Shown here piece after piece: positions 8,820 through 17,705 of a stretch of DNA of 64,000 nt. The DNA is from Armatimonadota bacterium (GTDB taxonomy: Bacteria; Sysuimicrobiota; Sysuimicrobiia; Sysuimicrobiales; Humicultoraceae), in contig JAVKIA010000003.1 in assembly GCA_031459715.1 (NCBI GenBank), positions 62,001-126,000 on the forward strand, in the 5' to 3' direction. The notes below the pieces were generated by a model. That model was not told the origin of the DNA. It made no database searches and saw only the letters and a list, made by a program, of their open reading frames with translations. Both the position numbers and the translations under genes were made by a program. Numbering within the stretch: position 1 is the first letter of the stretch; each line of letters begins with the position of its first letter.

Positions 8820-10774
8820 ACTGGCTCTAGGATGTCCGAGAGCACCGTCCCCTGCGCGTCGCGGGGCGCAGGCACGCCCAGCAGGTGCGCAATGGTCGGA
8901 GCGAGGTCGATCAGCCGGATGGGGGTAGACCGGCGGTGCCCCGCGCGCACGCCAGGCCCCGCCAGGACGGTCATGGCGCTGTTGGTGAAGGCGTCCAGCC
9001 TCGCCGTGGGCAGATATGGCGTGTGATGCCCCACCACCTCCAGCGACGGCGTCACCAGCGGCTGCGGCATGCGCTCCGGGCTGATGGCGTGAAAGCGGAG
9101 GGACTCCAGCGTGCCGTCCCAGGTGGTGTACCCTGGGCGAAGGAAGAACACCACGTCGCCGATGCGCTCCTGGGCCCCGCCCGCCAGCCCCAGTTCCTCC
9201 CTCCGTGCCACCAGTTCCAGCGGGCATTCTCCCGTCTCGGGATCGCGGATGGCCAGCAGCGCCTGGACGGCGGCCTCCCGTACCTGCTCATAGCGATTCG
9301 GCGGCACGGTCCCATCCGGTTCGCGGCCCTGGAGGTTCACCCAGATGTGCTGCGGATCCAGATACGGCACCACCCTGGTCTGCGCCGGGTCCAGGAGGTA
9401 GCGGCCGGTGGAGGCATCCCAGCGGAACGCCATCAGCCCCGCCTGGAGCAGCGCGCGGGTGATGGCCACATACTTCCAGCATGGCAGGGCGGCGTGGTCG
9501 GAGGTAACCACCACCAGCGTCCCCTGGTCGTCCATGGCCTCAACGACGCCTCCGATGAGCTCATCGACCACCGCGTAGGACTCCGCGTAGAGTTCCCAGG
9601 CCTCTGCCGTGCGCCGGGCCGTGGTCGCCGGCAACCGATCGGACAGATACCCCAGATACGTGTGATTCAGAGCGTCCAGGTAGTGATAGTGCAGGATCAG
9701 TGCCTCGGACTCGTGCGCGACGCGCAGGTGAGCAGCCAGCCTGACCATCCACTCGGCCTGCATGCGGGCGTGCTCCAGCATCAGGGATGGCGAGATGTTC
9801 ACCGGCCCATACGGCCGCACGTTGAGATCCACCGGGACATAGGGGCACTCGAGCCCCTCCAGGTAGGGACCGACCTGCCGCACGATCTCAGCCTCCAGAC
9901 CCGGGGGATATGCCCAGCCCTCCACCTTGAAGATGTCGGTAACGTAGATCTCCGCCTGATGCCCGTCCGGAGAGAGGTGTACCAGCTTCAGCCTGAAGAC
10001 CCCCCGCGTCTCGCCCACTTTCTGCTCGATCCAGGGAGACCACTGCCCGCACTGCACCACGGCCAGCGGGCGGTCCGAGTCTCGCTCCGCCAGAATCAGC
10101 CGGTCATAGCCGGCCCCGTGGGAGTCCACCAGGAGGAATGGCAGCCGGACTGGGGCGGACACAGCCCCCAGCTCAAGCTGGCCCTGGAGAGGCGGCCGGG
10201 TACCACCTGCCGGGACGCCGCTCCACGCCCTTGCTGGCTGCAGGGCCAGGGGTTTCCAGGCTATCTGCAGCGCCGGGAGGTCGGAGGCGGTCACCGCGGG
10301 GTACCCGGTGGCATACACTACCGGCTTGGCGACGCGCCACAGATCGCCACCCGGGGTGAGGCCTCCGATGACCGCCCCCTGTCGCAGCGTGGACGGCCAG
10401 CCGGTGGGATAGTTGACGACGGCCACGCGCCGGCCTGCCGCCTCCAGCGTGTTCCAGAAGAACTCAGCCTTGCTGAACGACGACCGCTTGTTGCGGGAGG
10501 GATCGTTCTGCCCCTGCTGGATGGGCTCGCCTGCGATGTGCGCCGTGAAGCTGTAAATCCCGTGGGTGGATGGCTCCGCGCCTGTCATGATGGTCGTCCA
10601 GTTGGTAGGGGTGTCTACGGGGATCGAGGGCAGGGCCTCGGTGAGCACCCCCCTGGCGGCTAGGCTGCTCAGGTGAGGCATCCGGCCGACGCGCATGAAG
10701 CGCTCGGCCAGCGACAGCATGCCCCCGTCGATCCCGACCACCACCAGGCGATGGGCACCAGCCGAAGGCATCAC
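8816..10774 (-). CDS. Alkaline-phosphatase-superfamily hydrolase (type I phosphodiesterase/nucleotide pyrophosphatase-like)
   Basis: Metal-dependent phospho- or sulfo-ester hydrolase, 652 aa. The N-terminus VVGIDGGMLSL carries the first metal-binding Asp, and the likely nucleophile is a Thr in DTPTNWTTIMTG. Further metal ligands are in VVTSDHA (Asp-His) and near the C-terminus in IDLAPTIAHLLGVP. No signal peptide is seen, so the protein is probably cytoplasmic. It sits between the binding protein (14 bp upstream) and the ATPase (4 bp overlap) of an ABC importer, suggesting it acts on the imported compound. Start is GTG 10774 or ATG 10771. Confidence 0.8.
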   Translation of the reverse strand: MMPSAGAHRLVVVGIDGGMLSLAERFMRVGRMPHLSSLAARGVLTEALPSIPVDTPTNWTTIMTGAEPSTHGIYSFTAHIAGEPIQQGQNDPSRNKRSSFSKAEFFWNTLEAAGRRVAVVNYPTGWPSTLRQGAVIGGLTPGGDLWRVAKPVVYATGYPAVTASDLPALQIAWKPLALQPARAWSGVPAGGTRPPLQGQLELGAVSAPVRLPFLLVDSHGAGYDRLILAERDSDRPLAVVQCGQWSPWIEQKVGETRGVFRLKLVHLSPDGHQAEIYVTDIFKVEGWAYPPGLEAEIVRQVGPYLEGLECPYVPVDLNVRPYGPVNISPSLMLEHARMQAEWMVRLAAHLRVAHESEALILHYHYLDALNHTYLGYLSDRLPATTARRTAEAWELYAESYAVVDELIGGVVEAMDDQGTLVVVTSDHAALPCWKYVAITRALLQAGLMAFRWDASTGRYLLDPAQTRVVPYLDPQHIWVNLQGREPDGTVPPNRYEQVREAAVQALLAIRDPETGECPLELVARREELGLAGGAQERIGDVVFFLRPGYTTWDGTLESLRFHAISPERMPQPLVTPSLEVVGHHTPYLPTARLDAFTNSAMTVLAGPGVRAGHRRSTPIRLIDLAPTIAHLLGVPAPRDAQGTVLSDILEPV

Positions 10775-10787
10775 GCGCCTCGCGCCC

Positions 10788-11780
10788 CTACCGGATCTGC
10801 ACCCGGTCCGGTGCTGCCTCCTGCAGCGGCCGGGTGACGAAGAAGTCCGGGACGGAAATACGGGTGCGGAGCATGTTGTTCTCCAGCATGAACCCCAGGA
10901 GCTCGCTGAGGGCGTTGATGTGCTTGCGCTGCAGGGAGACAGTCGAATTCTGCTTGCGCAGCTCGGTGAGCACGCGATCTTCTGGCGCGTTGTTGCGCTT
11001 GGAGATGATCCTGGCTGCCGCCGGGAGGTTCTTATTCAGCCAGTCGGTCGCCTCCACCAGCGCCTTGAGCGTGGCCACCACAGCCTCCCGCTTCCCGGCC
11101 AGGTACTGCGCCCCCACCACCATGTATCCGTAGGACCGGTGCTGGGCGGCGCTGTCGTCGGTGAGGATCCTCACGCCTTCGATCTGCTGCGCCTCGTCGG
11201 TCCCGGGGCCCCAGACCCAGGCGGCGTCGATGCTGCCGCGTCGCAAGGCGGCCACGATCTCAAAGAGGCTGGGCAGAGGCACGAGCTGCACCTCCGCGGG
11301 GTTGACCCCGCCGACCTGCAGGTACCGGATGGTGACAAAGTGCTGCAGTGTACCCTGGGCGATGCCCAGCCGCTTGCCGCGCATGTCCGCCGCCCCGCCG
11401 ATCCCTCGGCGGACGGCCAGCTTGTGGAAGCCGGGTTCGGGCTCGATCACCGCAGCGATCACCCGGAGCTGGCCGGTCTGCAGGCGCAGCAGCAGCGGAA
11501 AGTCCAGGGCAAAACCGACGTCCGTACGCCCGGCCAGCACACCGTCGATGGTGTCGATACCGAAGGAGAAGGGCTGGATCACGGGCCTGATCCCCACCTT
11601 CTGGAAGATGCGCAACTCGTCGGCGATGTACACTGGCGAGCCCAGGATAAAGGAGTCGACCCCAAAACGGACGGTCAGGGCCACCTGAGCGGCGGCCGGC
11701 GTCGGGCTGTTCAACGGGATGAACAGCAGCGCTGCCAGGAGCAGCATCAGGCTTCCTCGGGTGATTGCGTACGCCTTCAT
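10788..11780 (-). CDS. ABC transporter substrate-binding protein, NMT1/SsuA-like
   Basis: Exported receptor, 330 aa, for the SsuBC-type importer encoded just downstream. It has an N-terminal signal peptide (ITRGSLMLLLAALLFIPL, cleavage near PAAAQ) and the family pattern VRFGVDSFILGSPVYIADEL, DVGFALDFPLLLRL and GKRLGIAQGTLQHFVTIRYL. A purine-rich GGAGGGAGGGG lies before the ATG. NMT1-type receptors bind small ions or heterocycles (sulfonates, nitrate, pyrimidine precursors); the ligand here is unknown. Confidence 0.88.
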   Translation of the reverse strand: MKAYAITRGSLMLLLAALLFIPLNSPTPAAAQVALTVRFGVDSFILGSPVYIADELRIFQKVGIRPVIQPFSFGIDTIDGVLAGRTDVGFALDFPLLLRLQTGQLRVIAAVIEPEPGFHKLAVRRGIGGAADMRGKRLGIAQGTLQHFVTIRYLQVGGVNPAEVQLVPLPSLFEIVAALRRGSIDAAWVWGPGTDEAQQIEGVRILTDDSAAQHRSYGYMVVGAQYLAGKREAVVATLKALVEATDWLNKNLPAAARIISKRNNAPEDRVLTELRKQNSTVSLQRKHINALSELLGFMLENNMLRTRISVPDFFVTRPLQEAAPDRVQIR

Positions 11781-11834
11781 TGCTCTCCCCTCCCTCCAGT
11801 TGACACTCCCGGACTGCTGACGTGGGACCGCGGC

Positions 11835-12593
11835 CTAGCGGACCTTTCGAATCGCCCGATACGTCACCACTCCCGGCCTGTGATATCCAAGTGAGTAGGT
11901 CACAGGAACGTTCCCCGCCGTGAACGCCGTCTGCTGGATGCGCAAAACCCCTGTACCGGGCCTGACCCGTAGGTGACGCGCGCAGGCGGGGTCGGCATCC
12001 ACCACATCAATGGCGGCCACCGCGTACTCCATCGGTCGACGCAGTTGCTTGCGGAAGAACTGCAGCATGTCGCCGGTGAACTCCACCCACAGGTCGCGCC
12101 GTGGAACGAGACCTGTGGGGATGAAATCCGTCACCCACACCGCGGGGCGGCCGCTGGCCAGGTAAAGCCGCTGGACGAGGTACACGGCGCTGGAGGGCTC
12201 CAGCTTCAGTGACTCCGCCACCTGATCCGAGGCCTCCACCTCGGTGATCCGCAGGCCGGTCATCGAAGGCTGAAAGGCGTTCGCGGCGATCACCTCGGGG
12301 ATGCTGATGAGCTCATCGAGGCGGGCGCTGATGTTGAAAGGGAGGTGGTTGACGAAGTTCCCCGCCCCATGCCGGCGGGTGACGATACCGTCAATCTGCA
12401 GCAGGGCGAGGGCTTCGCGCACCGTGGGCCGGCTCACCCCCAGGGTCTCCGCCAGCACATCTTCAGGAGGCAGCTGGCTGCCGGGACGGAACCTGCCGGC
12501 TCCGATCATGGCGAGGATCTGACGCCGCGCCTGCAGGTAGAGGGGGGACTTATCCTTGCGGATCCTGGGGTCGCCCAGGCGGGAAGACGTCAT
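11835..12593 (-). CDS. GntR-family regulator, HutC/UTRA subfamily
   Basis: Repressor-type regulator, 252 aa from the ATG at 12593. It has a winged helix-turn-helix at residues 15-80 (GVSRPTVREALALLQIDGIV) and a C-terminal UTRA ligand-binding domain (RLYLASGRPAVWVTDFIP, LRIQQTAFTAGNVPVTYSLG). A longer frame exists, but GAGGTAAG precedes ATG 12593. It lies 55 bp upstream of the NMT1 receptor gene and probably controls that operon and itself. The start codon is at the centre of a perfect palindrome (12584-12600). Confidence 0.9.
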   Translation of the reverse strand: MTSSRLGDPRIRKDKSPLYLQARRQILAMIGAGRFRPGSQLPPEDVLAETLGVSRPTVREALALLQIDGIVTRRHGAGNFVNHLPFNISARLDELISIPEVIAANAFQPSMTGLRITEVEASDQVAESLKLEPSSAVYLVQRLYLASGRPAVWVTDFIPTGLVPRRDLWVEFTGDMLQFFRKQLRRPMEYAVAAIDVVDADPACARHLRVRPGTGVLRIQQTAFTAGNVPVTYSLGYHRPGVVTYRAIRKVR

Positions 12594-12600
12594 ACGTCTT
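12584..12600. promoter_or_regulatory. Candidate GntR/HutC operator centred on start codon
   Basis: A perfect inverted repeat, AAGACGT-3 bp-ACGTCTT, spans 12584-12600. The 3-bp centre is the CAT/ATG start codon of the GntR/HutC gene itself. A bound dimer here would block translation-start DNA and likely transcription. Autoregulation is inferred. Confidence 0.5.
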
Positions 12601-12702
12601 ACCTCATTCCGGGCGGACCCACGGAATCCCTCCTTGAGGCGGGCAACAGGATGCCGGCGGCCATCCACGGAAGCGGCGCAGGGGCTTCTGGGGGGCGGTA
12701 GG

Positions 12703-12855
12703 TCAGTCCTCCTCCCGCAGGTCGCGCAACACTTTCTCCCGCGAGATCTCCATCCCGTGCTCGCGGCGCATGTGCTCCTGCACCTTGCGCACCAGCTCCT
12801 CCTCCGTGTCGGCCTCGACCCGGTGCCCCAGCGCGCACGACCACCGCTTCCCCAT
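12703..12855 (-). CDS. DUF1059-like small protein
   Basis: Small soluble protein, 50 aa, that matches the DUF1059 pattern: an N-terminal short strand with a Cys (KRWSCALGH), then an acidic helix (TEEELVRKVQEHMRREHGM) with a conserved HxxxxH-like spacing. ATG 12855 is preceded by GGAGGGGGG. The family has no established biochemical role; homologues often sit near redox or metal genes. It stands alone between the GntR gene and the divergent sulfatase. Confidence 0.72.
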   Translation of the reverse strand: MGKRWSCALGHRVEADTEEELVRKVQEHMRREHGMEISREKVLRDLREED

Positions 12856-13012
12856 CTGCTCCACCCCCCTCCGGAACGACCGCATTATCCGCAGGTTCGC
12901 CGGGGCAGGAGGCCCACCCTGCGGGGCACGGGGAAGCACAGTAAACGACACCCCGGTTCCAGAAGTCAAATGGGTAGAGGCTTCTGCCTCAACCTGCAGA
13001 GGTGGAAGAGCG

Positions 13013-14500
13013 ATGCCCCGGTTTGGCGCTTGCGCGGGACTGCTGCTGGCATTGGTCATGGCGCTGGCGTTCCCCGCACCTTCCGACCCGCGTGGCCGCA
13101 GCGCTCCGTCCACCAGGCCCAACATCGTCTTCATCCTCACCGACGACGAGGACGTCCGCATCCATGCCTTCATGCCCAAGACCAAAGCGCTGCTGCAGGA
13201 CCGCGGGACCACCTTCGTCAACTTCTTCGTGACCTACGCGCTGTGCTGTCCTTCCCGGGCCAGCATCCTCCGCGGGCAGTACCCGCACAATACGCGCATC
13301 GAAGCCAACGAGCCGCCGCTGGGCGGGTTTGCCAAGTTCGTTGCGCTGGGGCAGGAGCACTTCACCCTAGCCACCTGGCTGCATGATGCCGGCTACCACA
13401 CGGTCTTTGCCGGCAAGTACCTGAATGGATACGGCGACCGCAGCACCGATCCCGCCCATGTCCCGCCTGGATGGACCGAGTGGTATGCCGGGATCGGCGG
13501 CCGGCCCTATCAGAACTTCAACTACCAGATGAACGAGAACGGGACGATCGTCAGCTACGGGGTACGGCCGGAGGACTATCTGACAGATGTGATCGCACGC
13601 AAGGGCATAGCGGGCATCCGGCGAGCCGTAGAGGCCGGCCGACCGTTCCTTCTCTACCTGGCCCCTTACACGCCGCACGCCCCGGCCACGCCTGCGCCGC
13701 GCCATAGCGCGCTCTTTCAGGACGCTGGCCTTCCCCACCCGCCGGCATTCAACGAGGAAGACCTCAGCGACAAGCCAGCCCCGCGCTCCCGGCCGATGCT
13801 GACCGAGCGGCAAATCTCTGAGATGGAATCCTTCTACCGGAAGCGCCTGCAGTCGCTGCAGGCCATCGACGACCTGGTGGAAGCCGTAGTACGGACGCTC
13901 CAGGAGGTCGGCCAGCTGGAGAATACCTACATCGTCTACACCTCGGACAACGGCTTCCACATGGGAGAACACCGTCTCCTACCCGGCAAGGCCACGGCAT
14001 ACGAAGAAGACATTCGCGTGCCCTTCATCGTCCGCGGGCCGGGCGTGCCGGCGGGGGCACGCCGCGAGCAGATGGTGCTGAATACCGACATCGCCCCCAC
14101 CTTTGCGGAGATGGCCGGCCTGCGGGTACCGCCGTTTGTGGACGGACGCTCCTTCCTCCCACTGCTGCGGGCGGATCGCGCCGTGCCCTGGCGGCAGAAC
14201 TTCATCGTCGAGCTGCGGACCGCCCGGGGGCTCGTTGTCGGCGAGCCAGGGGACGGACCGGCGCCGCAGCCGCGGTCCGGGTACAACGCTCTCCGCACCG
14301 CGGAGTGGACCTACATCCAGTGGGCCACCGGGGAACGGGAGCTTTACAACCTGCGGGACGACCCCTTCCAGCTGCAGAACCTCATGCCCACAGCCAACCG
14401 GGCACTGATTCGTGCCCTCGCCGCCAGGCTCTCGGAGCTTGCCCAGTGCAGTGCCCTGGGGTGCCGTCGGGCAGAAGACGCCCCGCTGCACCTGCCCTAG
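13013..14500 (+). CDS. Secreted sulfatase (formylglycine-dependent)
   Basis: Type I sulfatase, 495 aa, acting on a sulfate ester outside the membrane. ATG 13013 follows AGAGGTGGAAG and gives a signal peptide (GACAGLLLALVMALAFPAP). The metal site starts with FILTDDED (Asp44, Asp45). The active-site signature CCPSRASILRG places the formylglycine precursor Cys at residue 78 (C-x-P-S-R). GDRSTDP, YLAPYTPHAP and VYTSDNGFHMGEHRL complete the family pattern. A longer upstream frame lacks family homology. An activating sulfatase-maturation enzyme is required; the radical SAM protein at 17706 does not look like one. Confidence 0.9.
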   Translation: MPRFGACAGLLLALVMALAFPAPSDPRGRSAPSTRPNIVFILTDDEDVRIHAFMPKTKALLQDRGTTFVNFFVTYALCCPSRASILRGQYPHNTRIEANEPPLGGFAKFVALGQEHFTLATWLHDAGYHTVFAGKYLNGYGDRSTDPAHVPPGWTEWYAGIGGRPYQNFNYQMNENGTIVSYGVRPEDYLTDVIARKGIAGIRRAVEAGRPFLLYLAPYTPHAPATPAPRHSALFQDAGLPHPPAFNEEDLSDKPAPRSRPMLTERQISEMESFYRKRLQSLQAIDDLVEAVVRTLQEVGQLENTYIVYTSDNGFHMGEHRLLPGKATAYEEDIRVPFIVRGPGVPAGARREQMVLNTDIAPTFAEMAGLRVPPFVDGRSFLPLLRADRAVPWRQNFIVELRTARGLVVGEPGDGPAPQPRSGYNALRTAEWTYIQWATGERELYNLRDDPFQLQNLMPTANRALIRALAARLSELAQCSALGCRRAEDAPLHLP

Positions 14501-14531
14501 CACATTCTGCGGTACCTGAGCGTTGCGGGTC

Positions 14532-16670
14532 TCAGCGGTACAGCCAGCGGTAGATACCGTACGACTCCAGCACCCGGCGCACGTATGCGCGTGTCTCCGC
14601 GTACGGGATGCGCTCGATAAACTCCTCCGGGGCGGACAGCGGGAGGCGGGCAAAGTGCCGCGCGGCGCTGGCCCCAGCATTGTACGCGGCCAGCGCCAGC
14701 ACCACGTCTCCCCTAAATACTTGCAGCAGCCCGCCGAGGTGAGCCGCACCCAGGCGGATATTTGTGGAGGGATCTACTAGCTGCACCGACCCTCCGCCTG
14801 CGGCCATCCCCCGCGCGGTTGCCGGCACAAGTTGCATCAAGCCCACCGCACCGGCCGGGGAGACGGCCAGCGGGTCGAACCGGCTCTCCTCTCGGATCAC
14901 CGCCAGCACCAGGTACGGATCGAGGCGCGCCGCTTGGGCCGCCGCGGAGACGACCTCCCAGTACGTCCGCGGGTAGGCCAGCATCCACAGTCCGGTATCC
15001 TCCGGCGTGCCTCCGCTCCACGCGGCGGCGATTGCCTCTACCGCTGTGATCACCGAAGCGTGGGTGTTCCCGGCGAGGGCGTGGTAGAGGGCTGCCGCAC
15101 GCAGGAGACCGGAATCGCGCGTAGACCGGAAAAGGTCCTCGGCCTCAGCGGCCGCTTCCAGGACAAACCCCAGGGCGCCGAGTTCCTCGTGCGCAGGACG
15201 GAAGCGGTTTCTGCTGAGAGCCGGAGGGGGAGGCGGAACAATCTGCGGCAGGTTCCAGCCCAGCTGCTCCCGCGCCCGCTGACCGTAGTATGTCAGAGGG
15301 TAGCGCGCGGCCACCTCTTGCAGCAACGCGCGCCCTTCCCTGCCCTGCCGCTGCCGCGCGCGGGCCGCCCAGTAGAGGTTTGCCGCTGCGCGGGCCGACC
15401 TGGGGAATTCGCGGCCCCATCGAGAGAACATCGACTCCGCCTCCGCGAAGCGCCCCCGCCGGTAACGCAGCCACGCCCGGCGCCAGCGCGCCTCGTCTCC
15501 CCAGGAAGTCTCAGGGAAGGCAGCCGCCAGGCACTGCAGTACGGCATCAGCTTCGGCCCAGGCTCCCCGCGCCTCGAGGAGATATGCCAGGGCCAGCAGC
15601 GACCGCGCCGCCCACGGGTCCCCCGGGTGCTCACGGCTCACCCGCCGCCAGGCCGCCTCCGCCTCTCCCGGGCGCCCTGCCCGGGCCAGCGCGCGGCCCT
15701 CCCAGTAGCGTGCGCGTGCGGCCCACGCGGGATCGCGGCCCGCCTGACGAAATGCATGGGCAGCAACCTGCGATCGCGTCTTTTCCAGGCGCAGTCGCGC
15801 CAGTCCCAGGTGGTACCACGCCTCTGGAGCAATTTGCGGCGGTGGGACCGCGTGAAGCATCCTGACCAGCTCATTCTCGGCCTCCCCCGCCAGGCCGCGT
15901 GCGAGGAGCCGCTTTGCCCTGGCCAGACTGGCCTCCGGCGGAGGTAAGGGGAGACGACCGCCGTACAGGTCGCGTAGCCGACGTGCGGCGTCCTCCTCAA
16001 GGGGATTGCCCGGGATCCCCCACCACACCATCCCCAGGGCTAAGCGTGCCCGGCTCCGGGCTCCCGTCGCCTGCGCAGCTGCTCCCCGCAGCCACCAGAG
16101 CTGCGCCGCAATCCCATCATCCAGATCCTCAGCGGAGATGGCTTCAAGCACTCGCTCCGCTTCAGCCGGACGGTTGGACCGGAGCAATGCTTGAGCGTAG
16201 AGGAACCGGGCGCGGCGGGCCAGGGGACCCGAAAGCGGCTGTACCAGCAGCCGGGCCAGGCGCGCGGCGGCCTCAGGCGCCTGCGAGGGCAAGAGTGCCT
16301 CCGCCGCCGCAAGGCGCGCGTACGCGGCCAGTGAGGGATACCGTGGAGCCACGGCATCGAACACGGTTTGCGCCTCGGCGGACCGCCCCATCGCCATCAG
16401 GCAGTGCCCCAGGAGGTAGCCGGCCCGCGCGCCTAAAGGGGTGTGTTGCCCGCTCAGCATCCGTAGCGCGGTGAGATGCTCCCGGCACCGCCCGGCGCGC
16501 GTGGCCTCCACCGCCGCCGCCAGCTCGGGTGGAGGGTTGACCGTCGCGGGGACAGAGGAACCGGCCTCCGCGGAACCCGGGCCCACCAGGGCCGCGATGA
16601 GCACCGCCGCGAGCCACGTACGTCCGTGCGGTCGGGGTGGGGATAACCGCTGCCAGCCGGCCCTCCCCAC
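14532..16670 (-). CDS. Soluble-type lytic murein transglycosylase (Slt70-like)
   Basis: Periplasmic or envelope-associated peptidoglycan lyase, 712 aa. After an N-terminal hydrophobic signal (TWLAAVLIAALVGPG) come about 500 residues of Ala/Arg-rich TPR-like helical repeats, then the SLT domain: AVIREESRFDP (catalytic Glu near residue 595), PAGAVGLMQLVPATAR and ALAAYNAG. The length and doughnut-plus-catalytic order match Slt70. It lies 10 bp downstream of the GYD gene on the same strand and converges with the sulfatase. Confidence 0.93.
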   Translation of the reverse strand: MGRAGWQRLSPPRPHGRTWLAAVLIAALVGPGSAEAGSSVPATVNPPPELAAAVEATRAGRCREHLTALRMLSGQHTPLGARAGYLLGHCLMAMGRSAEAQTVFDAVAPRYPSLAAYARLAAAEALLPSQAPEAAARLARLLVQPLSGPLARRARFLYAQALLRSNRPAEAERVLEAISAEDLDDGIAAQLWWLRGAAAQATGARSRARLALGMVWWGIPGNPLEEDAARRLRDLYGGRLPLPPPEASLARAKRLLARGLAGEAENELVRMLHAVPPPQIAPEAWYHLGLARLRLEKTRSQVAAHAFRQAGRDPAWAARARYWEGRALARAGRPGEAEAAWRRVSREHPGDPWAARSLLALAYLLEARGAWAEADAVLQCLAAAFPETSWGDEARWRRAWLRYRRGRFAEAESMFSRWGREFPRSARAAANLYWAARARQRQGREGRALLQEVAARYPLTYYGQRAREQLGWNLPQIVPPPPPALSRNRFRPAHEELGALGFVLEAAAEAEDLFRSTRDSGLLRAAALYHALAGNTHASVITAVEAIAAAWSGGTPEDTGLWMLAYPRTYWEVVSAAAQAARLDPYLVLAVIREESRFDPLAVSPAGAVGLMQLVPATARGMAAGGGSVQLVDPSTNIRLGAAHLGGLLQVFRGDVVLALAAYNAGASAARHFARLPLSAPEEFIERIPYAETRAYVRRVLESYGIYRWLYR

Positions 16671-16680
16671 CCGCGTCTCC

Positions 16681-17016
16681 TCAGGCTTCCTGCCCGGGTG
16701 GTCGGTACACCACCCTCTTCATGGTGGCCTCGTCGATCTCCTCCGGGGTCAGCAGCGGCGTGGTGGTGAAGCGGAAGGCTCCACGCGCGCTGATGGCCAA
16801 CGAGACCGCGGCGATGCTGGCGTTGTCCGGGACGTCGGCGATGCCGATGACGTCGTTGGTGCCAAAGGCGAAGTAGTACGCCTCGAGCTTGCCGCCTACA
16901 CTCTCGATCACCTGCCGCGCGGCATCTCGTCTGCGGGTCCCCCCTTCCTTGAGGAGCCCCTGCACGCCCTCAACAGTGTAGGATCCCTGAAACAGGTACT
17001 TGGGCACTTCGCTCAC
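16681..17016 (-). CDS. GYD domain-containing protein
   Basis: Small soluble protein, 111 aa, of the GYD family (alpha/beta ferredoxin-like fold). Visible features are YLFQGSYTVEGVQGLLKEGG, VGGKLEAYYFAFGTNDVIGI and PEEIDEATMKRVVYRPPG. The family name derives from a Gly-Tyr-Asp-like motif, here GTND. The molecular role is not established. It may be co-transcribed with the transglycosylase. Another member occurs at 39610-39900. Confidence 0.8.
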   Translation of the reverse strand: MSEVPKYLFQGSYTVEGVQGLLKEGGTRRRDAARQVIESVGGKLEAYYFAFGTNDVIGIADVPDNASIAAVSLAISARGAFRFTTTPLLTPEEIDEATMKRVVYRPPGQEA

Positions 17017-17155
17017 CCCCTAAGTGACGGTCTGGCAGACCCGGGGCCGCCGGCCCGGAGGGCGACGGACGGTGTGGCGCAGGGGGGACGTGGACGGGAC
17101 GGCCGGCCCGGGCCTCCCGGAGGAAGAATTCCACCACCAGGTAGCCCCGGCCTGC

Positions 17156-17494
17156 CTACGGTTTCTTCAAGGGAATGCAGCAGATGAACTTCAGCGGCTC
17201 CTGCCCGGTGTTGCGGATCTGGTGCCGCTCGTAGGGGGCGACCCACATCACCGTGCCCGGGGTCAGCGGGGCCTCCCCTTCGTCGCCCACCATCACACCC
17301 TGACCCTCCAGCAGGTACATCTCCTGCTCGTACCAGTGGTCATGCAGCGGCGTGGCGGCTCCGGGGGCCACCTCGAAGACGCGCATGGAGAAGTTCTCGG
17401 CACCGCGCTTCGGGTCGATCACCCAGCGGATCTTCACGCCTGGCATCGACTCGGGCTCTTCGGCGGGAACATCTTCAGGACGAAAGATCTCCAT
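17156..17494 (-). CDS. Cupin-domain protein
   Basis: Single-domain cupin, 112 aa. Metal-binding motif 1 is PLHDHWYEQEMYLLEG (His-x-His and Glu) and motif 2 is PYERHQIRNTG. ATG 17494 is chosen because GGAAAGGAGG precedes it and the cupin begins at once; the longer frame has no family match. Such small cupins bind a divalent metal and act as dioxygenases, isomerases or sensors; the role here is unknown. It lies upstream of GYD/Slt on the same strand. Confidence 0.85.
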   Translation of the reverse strand: MEIFRPEDVPAEEPESMPGVKIRWVIDPKRGAENFSMRVFEVAPGAATPLHDHWYEQEMYLLEGQGVMVGDEGEAPLTPGTVMWVAPYERHQIRNTGQEPLKFICCIPLKKP

Positions 17495-17658
17495 GCCGTT
17501 CCTCCTTTCCGGGATGGAATTGGCCGGCCGGCCTGTCAACTCCTGGCGCGGTCCCGGATAGTCCCAAACCGGACGTCCCGGTTGGCGCAAGTGCTCTCCA
17601 CGTACTGGAGCCGCATGAGTTCGTGGTGTACACAGGAAGGGCACGTCAGGCACCGGAC

Positions 17659-17686
17659 TTGAAGCCACCTTTCCAAGGTCGATACT
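17659..17686 (+). promoter_or_regulatory. Candidate sigma-70-type promoter for the radical SAM gene
   Basis: TTGAAG (17659-17664) and GATACT (17681-17686) are separated by 16 bp. Transcription would start about 12-15 bp before the ATG at 17706, leaving room for the GAGGGGAGG ribosome site only. Confidence 0.4.
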
Positions 17687-17705
17687 AGTGCTTGAGGGGA
17701 GGCTC

